The position numbers and the translations under genes were made by a program. A DNA stretch of 46,000 bases from contig RPFO01000579.1 of the NCBI GenBank assembly GCA_009746045.1, forward strand, positions 1,037,076 to 1,083,075. Reading direction: 5' to 3'. The notes below the pieces were generated by a model, which saw only the letters and a program-made list of their open reading frames with translations, made no database searches and was not told the DNA's origin. Below, in pieces: positions 28,901-38,640 of the stretch; positions within the stretch are counted from its first letter, which is position 1, and every line of letters begins with the position of its first letter. This DNA comes from Mesostigma viride (lineage: Eukaryota; Streptophyta; Mesostigmatophyceae; Mesostigmatales; Mesostigmataceae).

Positions 28901-31900
28901 TGATGTTGCTTGTGTGCTTATGGTACCAACAGATGGAGCCTCCTGTGTTATGCAGGTGCCTAGATGATGGTGCTTATGTGTTAGTCCTATTAATAGACAG
29001 GCCTTCCTTATCAATTTAGTTAGTTAGTTTTCTGTCGGCGTCTCCGACGAGCTGGTGCCAAAATGTTGCCCTCCATTCAATGCCACCCGATAACACCTCT
29101 GTTGCCTTGCCCCTCTATCGTATCGTTCCCTCACGATCCGCAACCATGTGGACGTCGACCTGAAACACTAGCTGGTTCTGTGTGACAGGGATGCCTCTTA
29201 TGCATGCCATATTTGTTAAGAATGCCTATGTCCCTGTTGTATCTGCCTATGTCTAATGCCTATGTTGTATCTGCCTATGTCTAATGCCTATGTTGTATCT
29301 GCCTATGTTGTATCTGCCTATGTTGTGTCTGCCTATGTCTAATGCCTATGTCCCTGTAGTATCTGTTACCACCCATCACCATGTGGACGTCGGCCTGAAG
29401 GACTAGCTGGTCCTGGGTAATCCAAGTTGACCTACCTGCTGCTCCCCTACCTCCCCTATCTAATTTACCTCCCCTGTTCCCCGTCATCAGGTGGATGTCG
29501 GCCTGAAGGACGAGCTGGTGCTGGGCGACCCTGACGCGCCCCGCTTTGTGTGGTGGGAGGGCAAGCTGCGCCCGGTGCCCGCGGGGCCCCTGGACCTCCC
29601 TGTGTTCGACCTGATGAGCATCCCGGGCAAGCTGCGCGCGGGGCTGGGCGCGTTTGGCATCCGCCCGCCGCCACCGGTGAGGGTCACTATAAATGGTCAC
29701 TCTAGTGGAGGGGTTAGTCTGAACATTTATGCATCCACCCGCCACCACCTGTGAGGAAAATCTTATTCAAGTCGCTCTTTCCCCCCGGCTGACTCCAGTG
29801 CAGCCGTAGCTTGAGGATGGATCCGCGTGGGCCTTACTCCTTACTCATACACTTCTGCGGTGGGTATTCTTCCACCTGTAACGCTTTAATGCAGTAATTA
29901 GTAACCACGCAGACTGCGTCACGTGGGTACCAATAAGGGTACCTTTGACCCCTACCATGAGGAGGGAGGACGCCCTCGACAAGCTTGCACTAGCTTCTGT
30001 CATTGCCACAAGCGACCAGGCCACCTCAAATGCCTTGGTGGGCACCATTGAACCTAATGCCTTAATTACGTGATTAAGTAATTAACAATCACGGAATGGC
30101 GGTAATGCCTTGGTGGGCACCGTTGGACCATGTCCACCCCCCATCTGTTCCGACCGCCCCCCGGCAGGGCTACGAGGAGTCGGTGGAGGAGTTTGTGCGC
30201 CGCAACCTTGGCGCGGAGGTGTTTGAGCGGTTGATCGAGCCTTTCTGCTCCGGTGGGCGCAGGCTGTCTGTCTAGACACACACCCTGCCTGTCTAGTTGC
30301 TTAGCAGTGAGGTCTTTGATCCCGCGTTTCTCTCCGCCCTTCTCTTTGGCTGATCGAGCCCTTCTGCTCCAGTAGGCTCCCTGTCTGGCTGCTTCCGATT
30401 TACGTGCATAGCAGTGAGGTGCCCAAGGGGCCGATCAAGCCCTTTTGTTCTGGCTGGTTCAGCCTGCCTAGACCGCTGCTCCATACCCCCCGCCTACAGG
30501 CGCGCACGTGGGCGACCCCAAGACAGCCAGTCACCTAAAAAAAATGCTCACAGAGCATTGTCTCGGCAGCTGCCCTCCTCCCCTCCCCCTCTCCTCCCCC
30601 CCCCCTCCCCCTTCCTTCACTGCAGGCGTGTACGCGGGCGACCCCACGCAGCTGAGCATGATTATAATAACTTTAACATCCCCCCCTTACCATACAATAA
30701 CTAAAACATCCCCCCCTTACCCTATGGCATACAATCACTAAAACATCCCCCCTTACCATACAATAACTAAAACATCCCCCCCTTACCCTATGGCATACAA
30801 TCACTAAAACATCCCCCCTTACCATGCAATAACTAAAACATCCCCCCCTTACCATACAATAACTGAGACATCCCCCCCTTACCCTATGGCATACAATAAC
30901 TAAAACATCCCCCCCTCACCATACAATAACTGAGACATCCCCCCCTTACCATACAATAACTGAGACATCCCCCCCTTGCCATTCATTAACTAAAACATCC
31001 CCCCCCTCACCATACAATAACTAAAACATCCCGCCCTTACCCTACGGGATACAATAACTATTATGTCCCCCCCTTCCCTGCAGGCGTGTACGCGGGTGAC
31101 CCCACCAAGCTCAGCATGAAGGCCGCCTTTGGCCGCGTGCAGCGCCTGGAGGAGTTGGGCGGCAGCATTATCGGCGGCGTCTTCGCGCTCATCAAGGAGA
31201 AGAAGGCCAACCCGCCGCCGCCACGCGACGAGTGAGTCGAGTGTTAGCAAGTTGGGGACACTGTATGGTATGCTGTTGGAAGTGTTGTAATGTTGCTGGC
31301 TCATCAAGGAGAAGAAGGCCAACGTGTCGCCGCTGCGCGACGATGGAGTCGAGTGTTAGCGTATTGGGGGCACTGTATGGTATGGTACTGGCAGTACTAT
31401 AATAGTAGAATACTAGTATCCTTGGTAGACTAGTATGTTGGTGGCTCATCGAGGAGAAGAAGGCCAACCCGCCGCCCGCTGCCGTTTCGCGTCGAGGGAG
31501 GACAGCTATTGTGATAATTTTGTCAACGTCATAGTACTAAAATAATATATGTTGCTAGAACGTATATGTTGCTATATATTGTATAATAATCTAGTAATGT
31601 AATAACATATGCGCCTGGATTCATATTCTGTTGCGACCCCAAAATATTCTATTCTGTACCACCCATTTCCAGCAATAGGTGCATGCCCTGCCCTGCCCAG
31701 GCGTGTGCCCAAGCCCAAGGGCCAGACGAGAGCCTTTGGATTCATGCTGTTCCCTACCCCTCACGTGCTACGCTTGCTGTCCTCCCACCAGGCGTCTGCC
31801 CAAGCCCAAGGGCCAGACAGTCGGCTCCTTCCGCAAGGGCCTGTCCACGCTGTCCAACCGCATCGCGTCGCTGCTGGGGGACAAGCTGAAGCTCAACTGG

Positions 31901-34900
31901 AAGCTGGACAAGATTGAGAAGGCGCCAGGTGGCAAGGGATACGTGCTCACGGTGAGCCAGGGCATGGAATGCTACTGGCACTCGATGCGTGTGGGGGGAC
32001 GCTCGAAGCGCTCGCAAAAAGGGTATTTAACAGCAATCAATTAGTCATGCGTGTAAGCTCAAGTGGAAGCGGGACAAGGTCGAGCTGGCGCCAGGTGGCA
32101 AGGGACGCATGCTCACTGGCCTGGGCATGGAAGCTAGGCATGGTTGTAGAGGTTACCGGTCTTGTGTAGTGTTTGGTTGCGTCCAGGCACTGGATAATCT
32201 TCAAAGATTTGATATGTTTACTGTCCATGTCGTCTATTCTACATGATCTCCCAACGGAGTCATGTTATGGTTTAATTTAATTAATGTCGTCTATTTACTA
32301 GTACTGCTACTAGTACATCGTGTCTAGAGCCACTCGCCGCTGCCACCTACATGGTCTAAGCAACTGCATGGTCACTATCATACCATCTTTGGTATGCAGC
32401 GATAACCATGCTGTGTGGCCCTGTCGCGTCGTGGCGTATCTTATCATGCGCTATACTAGTATATTACTATGCCATCTATGCCATCTGGCACTGTCACATA
32501 GTCACTTATCATGCCGCATATATCTTATCATGCCATCGGTGCCATTTGGTATTATTTGCCACGCTCTTTCGCGTAACCCTTGTGTGTACAATAGCCCCCC
32601 GCGTGCCAGCACACTGGATGTTGATGACCATGACCTAGCTCACTCAACATCGGTCCTCGCCCACTCTTACTGTCCCTAGTTTTCAAAAGTTGTAATTTAT
32701 ACAAATTCGCGTCCCTATCCGTGTACCATGGGGTGGATGTGTTCCTGTGTGTGCAACCCTGCCGCCCCCTGTGCCAGTGTACATAATGTTAGCGGCCTAG
32801 CTAACCTCCTTGCGCTATCCATGTCAAGGACCTTGCTAAGCTCCTTGCGCCATCCATTTTAAGGACCTAGCTAACCTCCTTTATCTGGCCTGCCACTGCT
32901 TTTGATACTTTCAAACCCTCCCCCCCCCACACCCACACACGCCAGTACTCCACCCCCTCTGGCCCCGCCACCGTCAACGCCAAGACGGTTATTCTGACGA
33001 CGCCGTCCTATGTCGCCGCAGAGCTGCTCCGCCCGCTGGCGGTGGGTGCTTATCATAGAGAACCCTGTTCTTATAGTGACCCCGGTTATAGTGAATGCTT
33101 GTCACAGGGGAACCTTGGTATGGCACTTAGCTTTTCCTTTGCACAAATGAAGGTGATCCTGATGTGTGTCAGATGGGCCACGGATTGTGGCACAGCACTT
33201 CATTGTTTTTTTGCACACGTGAAGGTAATGTGTGTCAGATGGGCCATGGACTTTGGCACAGTACTTAATTGGTTGTTAGCACACGTGAAGGTAATGTGTG
33301 GCAGATAGGCTATGGATTGAACCGGCCGGTGGCAGTGGACAAGCTGAACTTTAGCCACTCACTGTGGATCCTGCAGAGTTATGCATTACCCCGACCAGCC
33401 TGACGCGGAGTTACGCATAACCCCGACCAGCTGGATGCAGAGTTATGCGCTACCCTTACCAGCCTGATGCAGCTGACACGCTAAATAAACTAGGCACAGT
33501 AAGACTCTTTCGGTGTCCAAACAACAAAGGTGCCACCTCTCCTTCCCCCCGCTGACGCACGCTCACTAGCCCAATGCGGCCGTTTTGACATTTGAACCCT
33601 CCGTAAGTCATCCTGCCTATTTGGATATAGCTCCCCCCCTATTGCCCCCCCCCCCACACAAGAGCCCAAGGCGGTGGGCAAAGCTTATTTAAGATTCTTC
33701 CATTCAGTCCCCGCCCACCCACCCACCCTTCCCCATTTCTTTTGCGCCACAGCACCCCAATGCAGGCATGCTTGTTAACGGCTGTCTCGATGAAAGATGG
33801 TTCATTTCGATTGTTGCCGCCTGTCCGCAAAGGATACCCCGCTCTTCCTGATTGGATAGCCCAAGGTGGCCGACGCGCTGGAGACATTGAAAGCCTTTGA
33901 ATGATACCTATTCCCCCGGCCCGCTTCCCCTCTTTGCTTGCTCAATTACCCCACCACAGCCCAAGGCGGCTGACGCGCTGGAGACCTTCTACTACCCACC
34001 CGTGGCGGCCGTCACGATCGCCTACCCCAAGAGCGCGGTGCGGGAGGACCGGCTGAATGCAAAGGGGGACCTGCCGGGCTTTGGGCAGCTGCACCCGCGC
34101 TCGCAGGGGCTCACCATCCTGGGTAGGTGCCCCATTGCAGTTAAGCGACCGTTTTATACTTTTGATCATAGCTGCTTCTCCCGACTTCTGGCCTGCGCTG
34201 GTTGTCTCCTTGATAGCGTTGTGCGCTGCTTAGGCACGCCTGCGCTCACCGGGGCTCACCACCCTGGGTGCGTACAGGCTAATTGTACCAGAGAGATATA
34301 CTAGGCTCGAACCAAGTCGACGTATGGTATAATATAGGAGACCCAGGAGAGCGGTGCGATGCTGGGGGCCCGCTGCACGCACACGCCCAGAGGCTCACCG
34401 TCCTCCGTCCTGGGTACGGGGATGGTTGCTTGCACTCCGTGGCACTTGGTATATTGTAGGAAATAAATAGATGAATAAATAGATAAGTTCTTGTGCTAGT
34501 GTATACTGCTTAGGCCTGTACTGCCTGTGTAGGCCTGTACATGGTGTACTGCCTGTGCAGGCCTGCACAAATGCTTGCCATCCTGGGGACTTGGGGCGGA
34601 CGATGGTTTCAACATGCTCACCGCCTCAACCTATTTGTCTGGGGTCTGGCCATTCGAGTCTGTGGGGTTGCGTTCGCAAAGCCTTTCCCTTCTCTTTTTG
34701 GCTGTCTTCTCTGTCCCAACATTTTCGATATCCACCCCCTTTGCCGTAGCCCCAGCTACCTCTTAAATTGTATTTTCTTGCCCCTGCCACCCGCAGGTAC
34801 GATCTACAGCTCGTCACTCTTCCCTGGCCGTTGCCCACCCGGCGAAGTGATGTTCCTCAACTACATTGGCGGCGCCCAGAACACCTCCATCACCAAGATG

Positions 34901-35921
34901 GTGCGTACACTATCAAGGAGACAACCAGCGCAGGCCAGCAATCGGGAGAATCCGGACTATGATTATATGTTCAATCTAACACTAGGACATTGTACAGGTC
35001 TTATTCAGCTACATCGGTGGCGCCCAGAACACCGCCGTCACCAAGACGATGCTTACACAAAAGAATGTTCACTCTAGCATTACTATACTGGCCACCCTTG
35101 TGCCACTTGTCTTCTTTTCTGCAGTCGACCAGCATAATGTAGCTTCACCTTTTAAAAAAATAATAATAACATTATCGTTATCGACTGCTAGTTTATAGAT
35201 ATTTTCCTTGCTTTCATAGCGGTAGCTGCATACTGTTCTTATCTATTTTCAGCATTAGCCTTTGACCTCCCTTAAATGATAAAGCACGGTAATCCATTTT
35301 GACCCACCACTAGTCGGAGCAGGATGACCTGGCATCTGCTCGCTCTCTCACAAACTCAATACTAATCTTCCCTTGCTAATGGACATCATGCTAACCAATG
35401 CCCCTGCAGTTGGTGCAGAAGAAGATGTAGACCTGCCTTTGTATTTGCATATCAAGATGTCCCCTCAAGATGTCGTCCCTCATGTAACCTGTATTGGCAG
35501 ACCAACCCTTGATATAGCGTCCCTTATGTAACCCCTGTCGGAGCAGGACCTTGTGGACATGTCCTTGTCTGCCTCTTTTACTAACCCAACGGTTGTTCGC
35601 CTCTGCCTCATTAATCACTATCGAATGCCCCCGCAGTCGGAGCAGGAGCTGGTTGACCTTGCGGACCGCGAGCTCCGCAAGATGCTCATCAAGACCGACG
35701 CCCCCAAGGCCAAGAAGGTCGGCATCCGCGTGTGGCCGCGCGCCATCCCCCAATTCAACAAGGGGCACCTGGAGGCGCTCGACAAGGCTAAGGCAGGCCT
35801 CAAGGAGGCGGGGCTCGACGGCATCTTCCTGGGCGGCAACTATGTCCACGGCGTCGCGCTCGGCAAGTGCGTCGAGGGCGCGTATGATAACGCAAAGGAG
35901 GTCGCGGAGCACCTCAAGTGA
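25969..35921 (+). CDS. PPOX: Plastid protoporphyrinogen IX oxidase (PPO, HemY type), 10 exons
   Basis: Exons: 25969-26264, 27954-28089, 29491-29676, 30168-30252, 31084-31231, 31792-31951, 32946-33041, 33960-34122, 34797-34900, 35637-35921. All introns are GT-AG and all junctions keep the frame, giving 552 residues, the usual length. Residues 1-70 are Ser/Ala/Arg-rich like a chloroplast transit peptide. FAD-binding 'VVVGGGISGLCISQA' (about 78-92) is followed by 'EARERAGGN', 'GYLWEEGPNSFQPGDP', 'LDLPVFDLMSIPGKLRAG', 'EFVRRNLGAEVFERLIEPFC', 'RLPKPKGQTVGSFRKGL' and the C-terminal FAD motif 'GIFLGGNYVHGVALGKCVEG', all hallmarks of plant and algal PPO1. It oxidises protoporphyrinogen IX to protoporphyrin IX for chlorophyll and haem. 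No lesion is seen. The introns are unusual: see the echo repeats. Confidence 0.95.
27371..27400 (-). repeat. Dispersed 29-bp motif, copy 2 (inverted)
   Basis: CTGGCCTGCGCTGGTTGTCT followed by CATTGATAC; one mismatch to the exact pair at 34188 and 34910 within the shared bases. Confidence 0.65.
27415..27530 (+). repeat. 21-bp minisatellite in PPO intron 1
   Basis: About six copies of a unit like CCATGCCACACGTACATGGG. Confidence 0.8.
27731..27770 (+). repeat. Echo of PPO exon 2 start
   Basis: CTGCCAGCACG followed by AGTCGGTGCTGGGGACAGAG matches the true acceptor and exon 2 start at 27949-27985 (CTGCCAGCACG ... AGTCGGTGCTGGTGACGGAG). Confidence 0.7.
28645..28793 (+). repeat. 47-48-bp tandem repeat (3 copies) in PPO intron 2
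   Basis: Three units with GAATCCTGT, TACGGAATAAGTGG and GGCATGCTG, lying directly before the exon 2 echo at 28795. Confidence 0.8.
28795..28838 (+). repeat. Echo of PPO exon 2 end with donor
   Basis: 44 bp matching 28055-28098 at 43 positions (starts GCTTCCAGCCAGGCGACCCC; AAC instead of AAG before ATGACG|GTGCGTGCG). It includes the donor. Confidence 0.92.
28879..28916 (+). repeat. Second, more decayed echo of PPO exon 2 end
   Basis: AGCTTCCAGGC, then CTCAACATGATG and GCTTGTGTG, resembling the copy at 28795 with a deletion. Confidence 0.5.
29146..29180 (+). repeat. Echo of PPO exon 3 start (older)
   Basis: GTGGACGTCGACCTGAA then ACTAGCTGGTTCTG; shares the TAG change with the echo at 29379. 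Confidence 0.65.
29379..29417 (+). repeat. Echo of PPO exon 3 start (younger)
   Basis: GTGGACGTCGGCCTGAAGGA then CTAGCTGGTCCTGGG, about 32 of 36 positions identical to 29491-29526. Confidence 0.85.
29731..29756 (+). repeat. Echo of PPO exon 3 end with donor
   Basis: GCATCCACCCGCCACCACCT then GTGAGG, against GCATCCGCCCGCCGCCACCG GTGAGG at 29657-29682. Confidence 0.8.
30033..30130 (+). repeat. Tandem duplication in PPO intron 3
   Basis: AATGCCTTGGTGGGCACCAT at 30029 recurs as AATGCCTTGGTGGGCACCGT at about 30106. Confidence 0.75.
30350..30376 (+). repeat. Echo of PPO exon 4 end
   Basis: TGATCGAGCCCTTCTGCTCC followed by AGTAGGC, against TGATCGAGCCTTTCTGCTCC GGTGGGC at 30233-30258. The donor GT is lost. 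Confidence 0.8.
30431..30456 (+). repeat. Second echo of PPO exon 4 end
   Basis: CGATCAAGCCCTTTTGTTCT then GGCTGG; flanked by TAGCAGTGAGGT, which also follows the first unit at 30302. Confidence 0.6.
30490..30534 (+). repeat. Echo of PPO exon 5 start (older)
   Basis: ACAGGCGCGCACGTGGGCGA then CCCCAAGACAGCCAG, against the exon 5 acceptor and start at 31081-31115. Confidence 0.65.
30615..30661 (+). repeat. Echo of PPO exon 5 start with intact acceptor
   Basis: CTTCCTTCACTGCAG then GCGTGTACGCGGGCGACCCC and ACGCAGCTGAGCATG; nearly identical to exon 5 start at 31084 and with a usable polypyrimidine tract. Confidence 0.88.
30664..31072 (+). repeat. Minisatellite in PPO intron 4
   Basis: About a dozen units of 29-40 bp containing AATAACTAAAACATCCCCCC and CTTACCATAC or CTTACCCTATGGC, lying between the exon 5 echo and exon 5. 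Confidence 0.92.
31297..31385 (+). repeat. Echo of PPO exon 5 end plus following intron
   Basis: CTCATCAAGGAGAAGAAGGC, then GGAGTCGAGTGTTAGC and GCACTGTATGGTATG, matching 31190-31272 over about 85 bp. Confidence 0.9.
31443..31495 (+). repeat. Second echo of PPO exon 5 end
   Basis: GGCTCATCGAGGAGAAGAAG then GCCAACCCGCCGCCCGC; the donor region is altered. Confidence 0.8.
31695..31728 (+). repeat. Echo of PPO exon 6 start with acceptor
   Basis: GCCCAGGCGTGTGCCCAAGC then CCAAGGGCCAGAC, against ACCAGGCGTCTGCCCAAGC at 31788. Confidence 0.85.
32053..32134 (+). repeat. Echo of PPO exon 6 end
   Basis: AAGCTCAAGTGGAAGC, GCGCCAGGTGGCAAGGGA and GGGCATGGAA align with 31903-31970. Confidence 0.8.
33130..33320 (+). 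repeat. Tandem repeat in PPO intron 7
   Basis: Three units of about 70 bp with ATGTGTGTCAGATGGGCCA and TTGGCACAG; a second array of about 34-bp units (GAGTTATGC ... CCCGACCAGC) follows at about 33377-33475. Confidence 0.75.
33653..33682 (+). repeat. Weak echo of PPO exon 8 start
   Basis: AGAGCCCAAGGCGGTGGGC resembles ACAGCCCAAGGCGGCTGAC at 33956. Confidence 0.5.
33858..33889 (+). repeat. Echo of PPO exon 8 start with acceptor
   Basis: TAGCCCAAGGTGGCCGACGC then GCTGGAGACATT, against CAGCCCAAGGCGGCTGACGC GCTGGAGACCTT at 33958. Confidence 0.88.
34188..34216 (-). repeat. Dispersed 29-bp motif, copy 3 (inverted, exact)
   Basis: CTGGCCTGCGCTGGTTGTCT then CCTTGATAG; the exact reverse complement of 34910-34938. 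Confidence 0.9.
34239..34272 (+). repeat. Echo of PPO exon 8 end with donor
   Basis: GGGGCTCACCACCCTGGGTG against GGGGCTCACCATCCTGGGTA at 34107. Confidence 0.8.
34385..34420 (+). repeat. Second echo of PPO exon 8 end
   Basis: CCCAGAGGCTCACCGTCCTC then CGTCCTGGGTACGG. Confidence 0.6.
34910..34938 (+). repeat. Dispersed 29-bp motif, copy 4
   Basis: CTATCAAGGAGACAACCAGC then GCAGGCCAG, starting ten bases after the exon 9 donor. Similarity to the copy at 22279 extends about 20 bp further (TCGGGAGAATCCGGA). Confidence 0.9.
35005..35056 (+). repeat. Echo of PPO exon 9 end
   Basis: AGCTACATCGGTGGCGCCCA, GAACACC and GTCACCAAGACGATGC align with 34859-34905. Confidence 0.85.
35311..35332 (+). repeat. 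Echo of PPO exon 10 start
   Basis: TAGTCGGAGCAGGATGACC against CAGTCGGAGCAGGAGCTGG at 35634. Confidence 0.65.
35535..35557 (+). repeat. Second echo of PPO exon 10 start
   Basis: TGTCGGAGCAGGACCTTGTGG, about 100 bp before the true acceptor. Confidence 0.65.
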
Positions 35922-36888
35922 ACGGATTTCAAAGCAACCGCATGGTAGCTTTAGTGACAGCAGGGCATCTCGGGGCAGACATCGAGTGTGCTAACCAGTG
36001 TCCGCAAGTGGTATATGATGTAGTACCGGGAGTGGCTGGGTAAGCAGAGACACCTGACTTGCTCAAGTGACTGTGCTGGGCGTTCAGAAGTGACTGCTTC
36101 GTGGTGATGAGCGTCTGAGTATCTGTGGATGGAGTGCGGGGGGATGGAGTGCGGGGGGATGGAGTGCGGGGGGATGGATTGCGGGGGGGGGTTGAATGGA
36201 GAAGGTGCCTGCCAGATTGGTTGCTCTTTTGTGGCTTCAATAAGAGAATTCATTTGTTGCAATAAATTACTCGCACTGCGGAATCTGTGTCATGCAGGTC
36301 AACTGCTTGTAAGCATCCCTCATCTGCTGTTGACCGTGCATGGAATGATCCCTGGATTGACAAGCAGATGTCAAGGAGACAACCAGATGTTGCTAGCTAC
36401 CATAGTTGAGGGGAGATGTAGTTGACCTGTAGCTGACCTGTGTAGCTGCGCAAGGGCCATGCCTTCCCTTGGTCCTTGCTGAGTTATGCGCAGATTAATG
36501 AGATAAACAATTTTCATAACCAAATCAATGGCTTTTGACAAGTGCACATTAGAGGCAAGGTCATGATAACATGCATGCATGTACAGTTGAGAACTTTTTC
36601 CCAACCTGTGCACAAATTTCCTAATTGCATGTGTATCGGAATTTCATTAATTAATTAACACGCAACTGCATCACGTGAGCACCTCAGGGAAATGTGCGGG
36701 ATAAATTAATTGATTAATTAATTAATTAATTAGGAACATAACTCCATTGGGAGTATATGTAGCACATAGCCCAGAGAAGGGGCATATGGCCTATAATACA
36801 TTCTAAGCTACTTCCTGCAAGGGTGGGAATGTAAACAACACTTGCTCTAGGTGCCCCAAGGGCACCTGCACCCCCCAGGGTCTCGGGT
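35922..36888. other. Region downstream of PPO, no gene seen
   Basis: Contains a 16-bp repeat GATGGAGTGCGGGGG in four copies (36128-36195), a partial dispersed motif at 36370-36387, AATT runs near 36645 and 36705-36732, and a hairpin-like CTCCATTGGGAG at 36741. Confidence 0.5.
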
Positions 36889-38160
36889 GCGTTTTGTTCT
36901 CACATGGCGTGCCCCAGGCCGCGCGCGGCCGGGGCGCCACCCGTGGACTTTCCGGGATAGACTACGCATGGATACAGTGTTCACCCACGTCGCAATGGGC
37001 TCACGCTGGCTGGCCAGCGCAGCCCCCTGGCATGTCTGTAATCTGGAGGCAGATGGTTCGCAGTGAGGATATTATATAGGTGGCAGGTATTAATGAAGGA
37101 GACCACGGAAGGAGACCACCCCCAAGCCAGTGGGGTCTCCGCGAGTGACCACGTATGGCATTCACTGGTCCTCCCTGTTCTTATGTACGGGGCCGATACA
37201 TGGACCCTCACAGCCGCCCTCAGTTGCCAAAAAGCTAGACGGTGCGGTCCCCAACCGATGCTGCGGTCAATTTTCCGTGTGGAATACGCTGCTCATGTCC
37301 GCAAGGAGGACTTGTACCTAGGCATGCCACTTATCCCTAGGGCATCATTGGCCGGGCCCCCGCCCACACTCCGCCTCTTAGACGACACCGAGGAGGTCAA
37401 CTACCCTACTTCAGGCCGCTTCAAGCTGCTCGGCAGTTGGCTTCCCGACTGCGAGGACAACCTGACGACCCGGATCGGCATGGCGTGGGCGCAACTCCAT
37501 GACCACCGCCGGCCGCTGGTGGAGCAACCCTGCCCTACCCGGCCCGGTTGGTCAAGCGTGACCTCTTCAAGGTCGTCACTAATAAGTTCTGACGATCCTG
37601 ACCTACGGCGTCGAGACCTTCGGACACCAGTGACGCAGGAGCTGGAGCAACACCTCGACGGCAACGTCACCAAGATGCTGCGCAAGGCCCTTAACATCCC
37701 CGGCTTTGGTTTGCACATTAGTAATGAGGATTTGTACGCTGATTTTCGGCTATGTTTCCCACATTCTTCGGCACACTGAGGCGCCTGGGCCAACCCGGGC
37801 ACCTGGCTGGCCCGCACAGATCAGGTAGACACATCAGATAGACTAGCTGGCACCTAGCCCGCCCGGCAGCCTGGGCGTTATAATTATGTCCTCACCTGGC
37901 GTGCCCCAGGCGCCGCGCGCGGCAGGGCTGCCACTCGTGGACTTTTCGTGATAGACTCGGCATGGACATGTGCTAGTAACCCTAGCCGTGACGGGCTCAT
38001 GCACCCGGGCAGCCTCCTGGTTTGTCTGTAATATGGAGGCAGATGGTACGCAAGAATAGATGGCAAGTAGTGATGAAGGAGACCACCCCCAAGTCTGTGG
38101 GGGCTCCGCGTGTGACCGCGTATGGCATTCATATAGCGATTCGGGCCGTGGTGCCCACAA
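36889..38160 (+). pseudogene. LINE (non-LTR retrotransposon) C-terminal reverse-transcriptase fragment, flanked by a duplicated non-coding segment
   Basis: Around 37165-37790 the frames read 'LVLPVLMYGADTWTLT', 'MLRSIFRVEYAAHVRK', 'FKLLGSWLPDC', 'RIGMAWAQLHDHRR', then 'LEQHLDGNVTKMLRKALNI'. This is the order seen at the C-terminus of LINE reverse-transcriptase ORFs (thumb/connection region after the YADD motif). Several frame breaks make it a relic. The segments 36890-37165 and 37885-38135 are diverged copies of each other (shared CTGGCGTGCCCCAGGC-like and GGAGACCACCCCCAAG strings), so two copies are joined here. Confidence 0.7.
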
Positions 38161-38373
38161 CCCTGTATTAAACCAGGATCTAGATAGCTTACATCATCCA
38201 TTCCATCCCATGTTCCCCTCCCATTATTAGGACTTTGAAGGACTTATGCTCACGTGACGCAGTATTAATTTTATGCCACTTATCACCAGCACCAGCAAGC
38301 AGAGGCGCCTGCAGCTAGTAGGGCACTTAGCTCGCACCTCCCGCTGTCCCCATATCTGTTCATCAGTATTGTC

Positions 38374-38640
38374 GTGGATCATGGCATGCACGGGGCACGT
38401 GCGCGCTTTACTGCTCTTGAGGGGTTTGAGCCCGGCTTGGACATCCTTAACGAGCGCGAACATGGCGGCGGTGGCCCTGGCTACCGCCTGTCCGACCTGA
38501 TTTATGCGGATGACACCACCCTTGTCACGGACGCGAGCTATGTCATCCGGGCGCCCACTATGCACAAGACCGGTGACGTGCGCAAGGAATTTGTTTTCTA
38601 CGCATTTTCGACAAAGGCTAGTGACCGGGGGGGTACACTA
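38374..38640 (+). pseudogene. LINE reverse-transcriptase fragment with YADD box
   Basis: The frame reads 'YRLSDLIYADDTTLVTDAS'; YADD (38502-38513) is the RT catalytic motif C. The matching downstream part ('EVSVKTEAMVIG') appears only at about 43520, beyond the inserted Gypsy element. Confidence 0.75.

Noticed and set aside
33490-33887. Small minus-strand ORFs in PPO intron 7
   Set aside because: They overlap the exon 8 echoes and C-rich runs on the opposite strand and show no recognisable domain.
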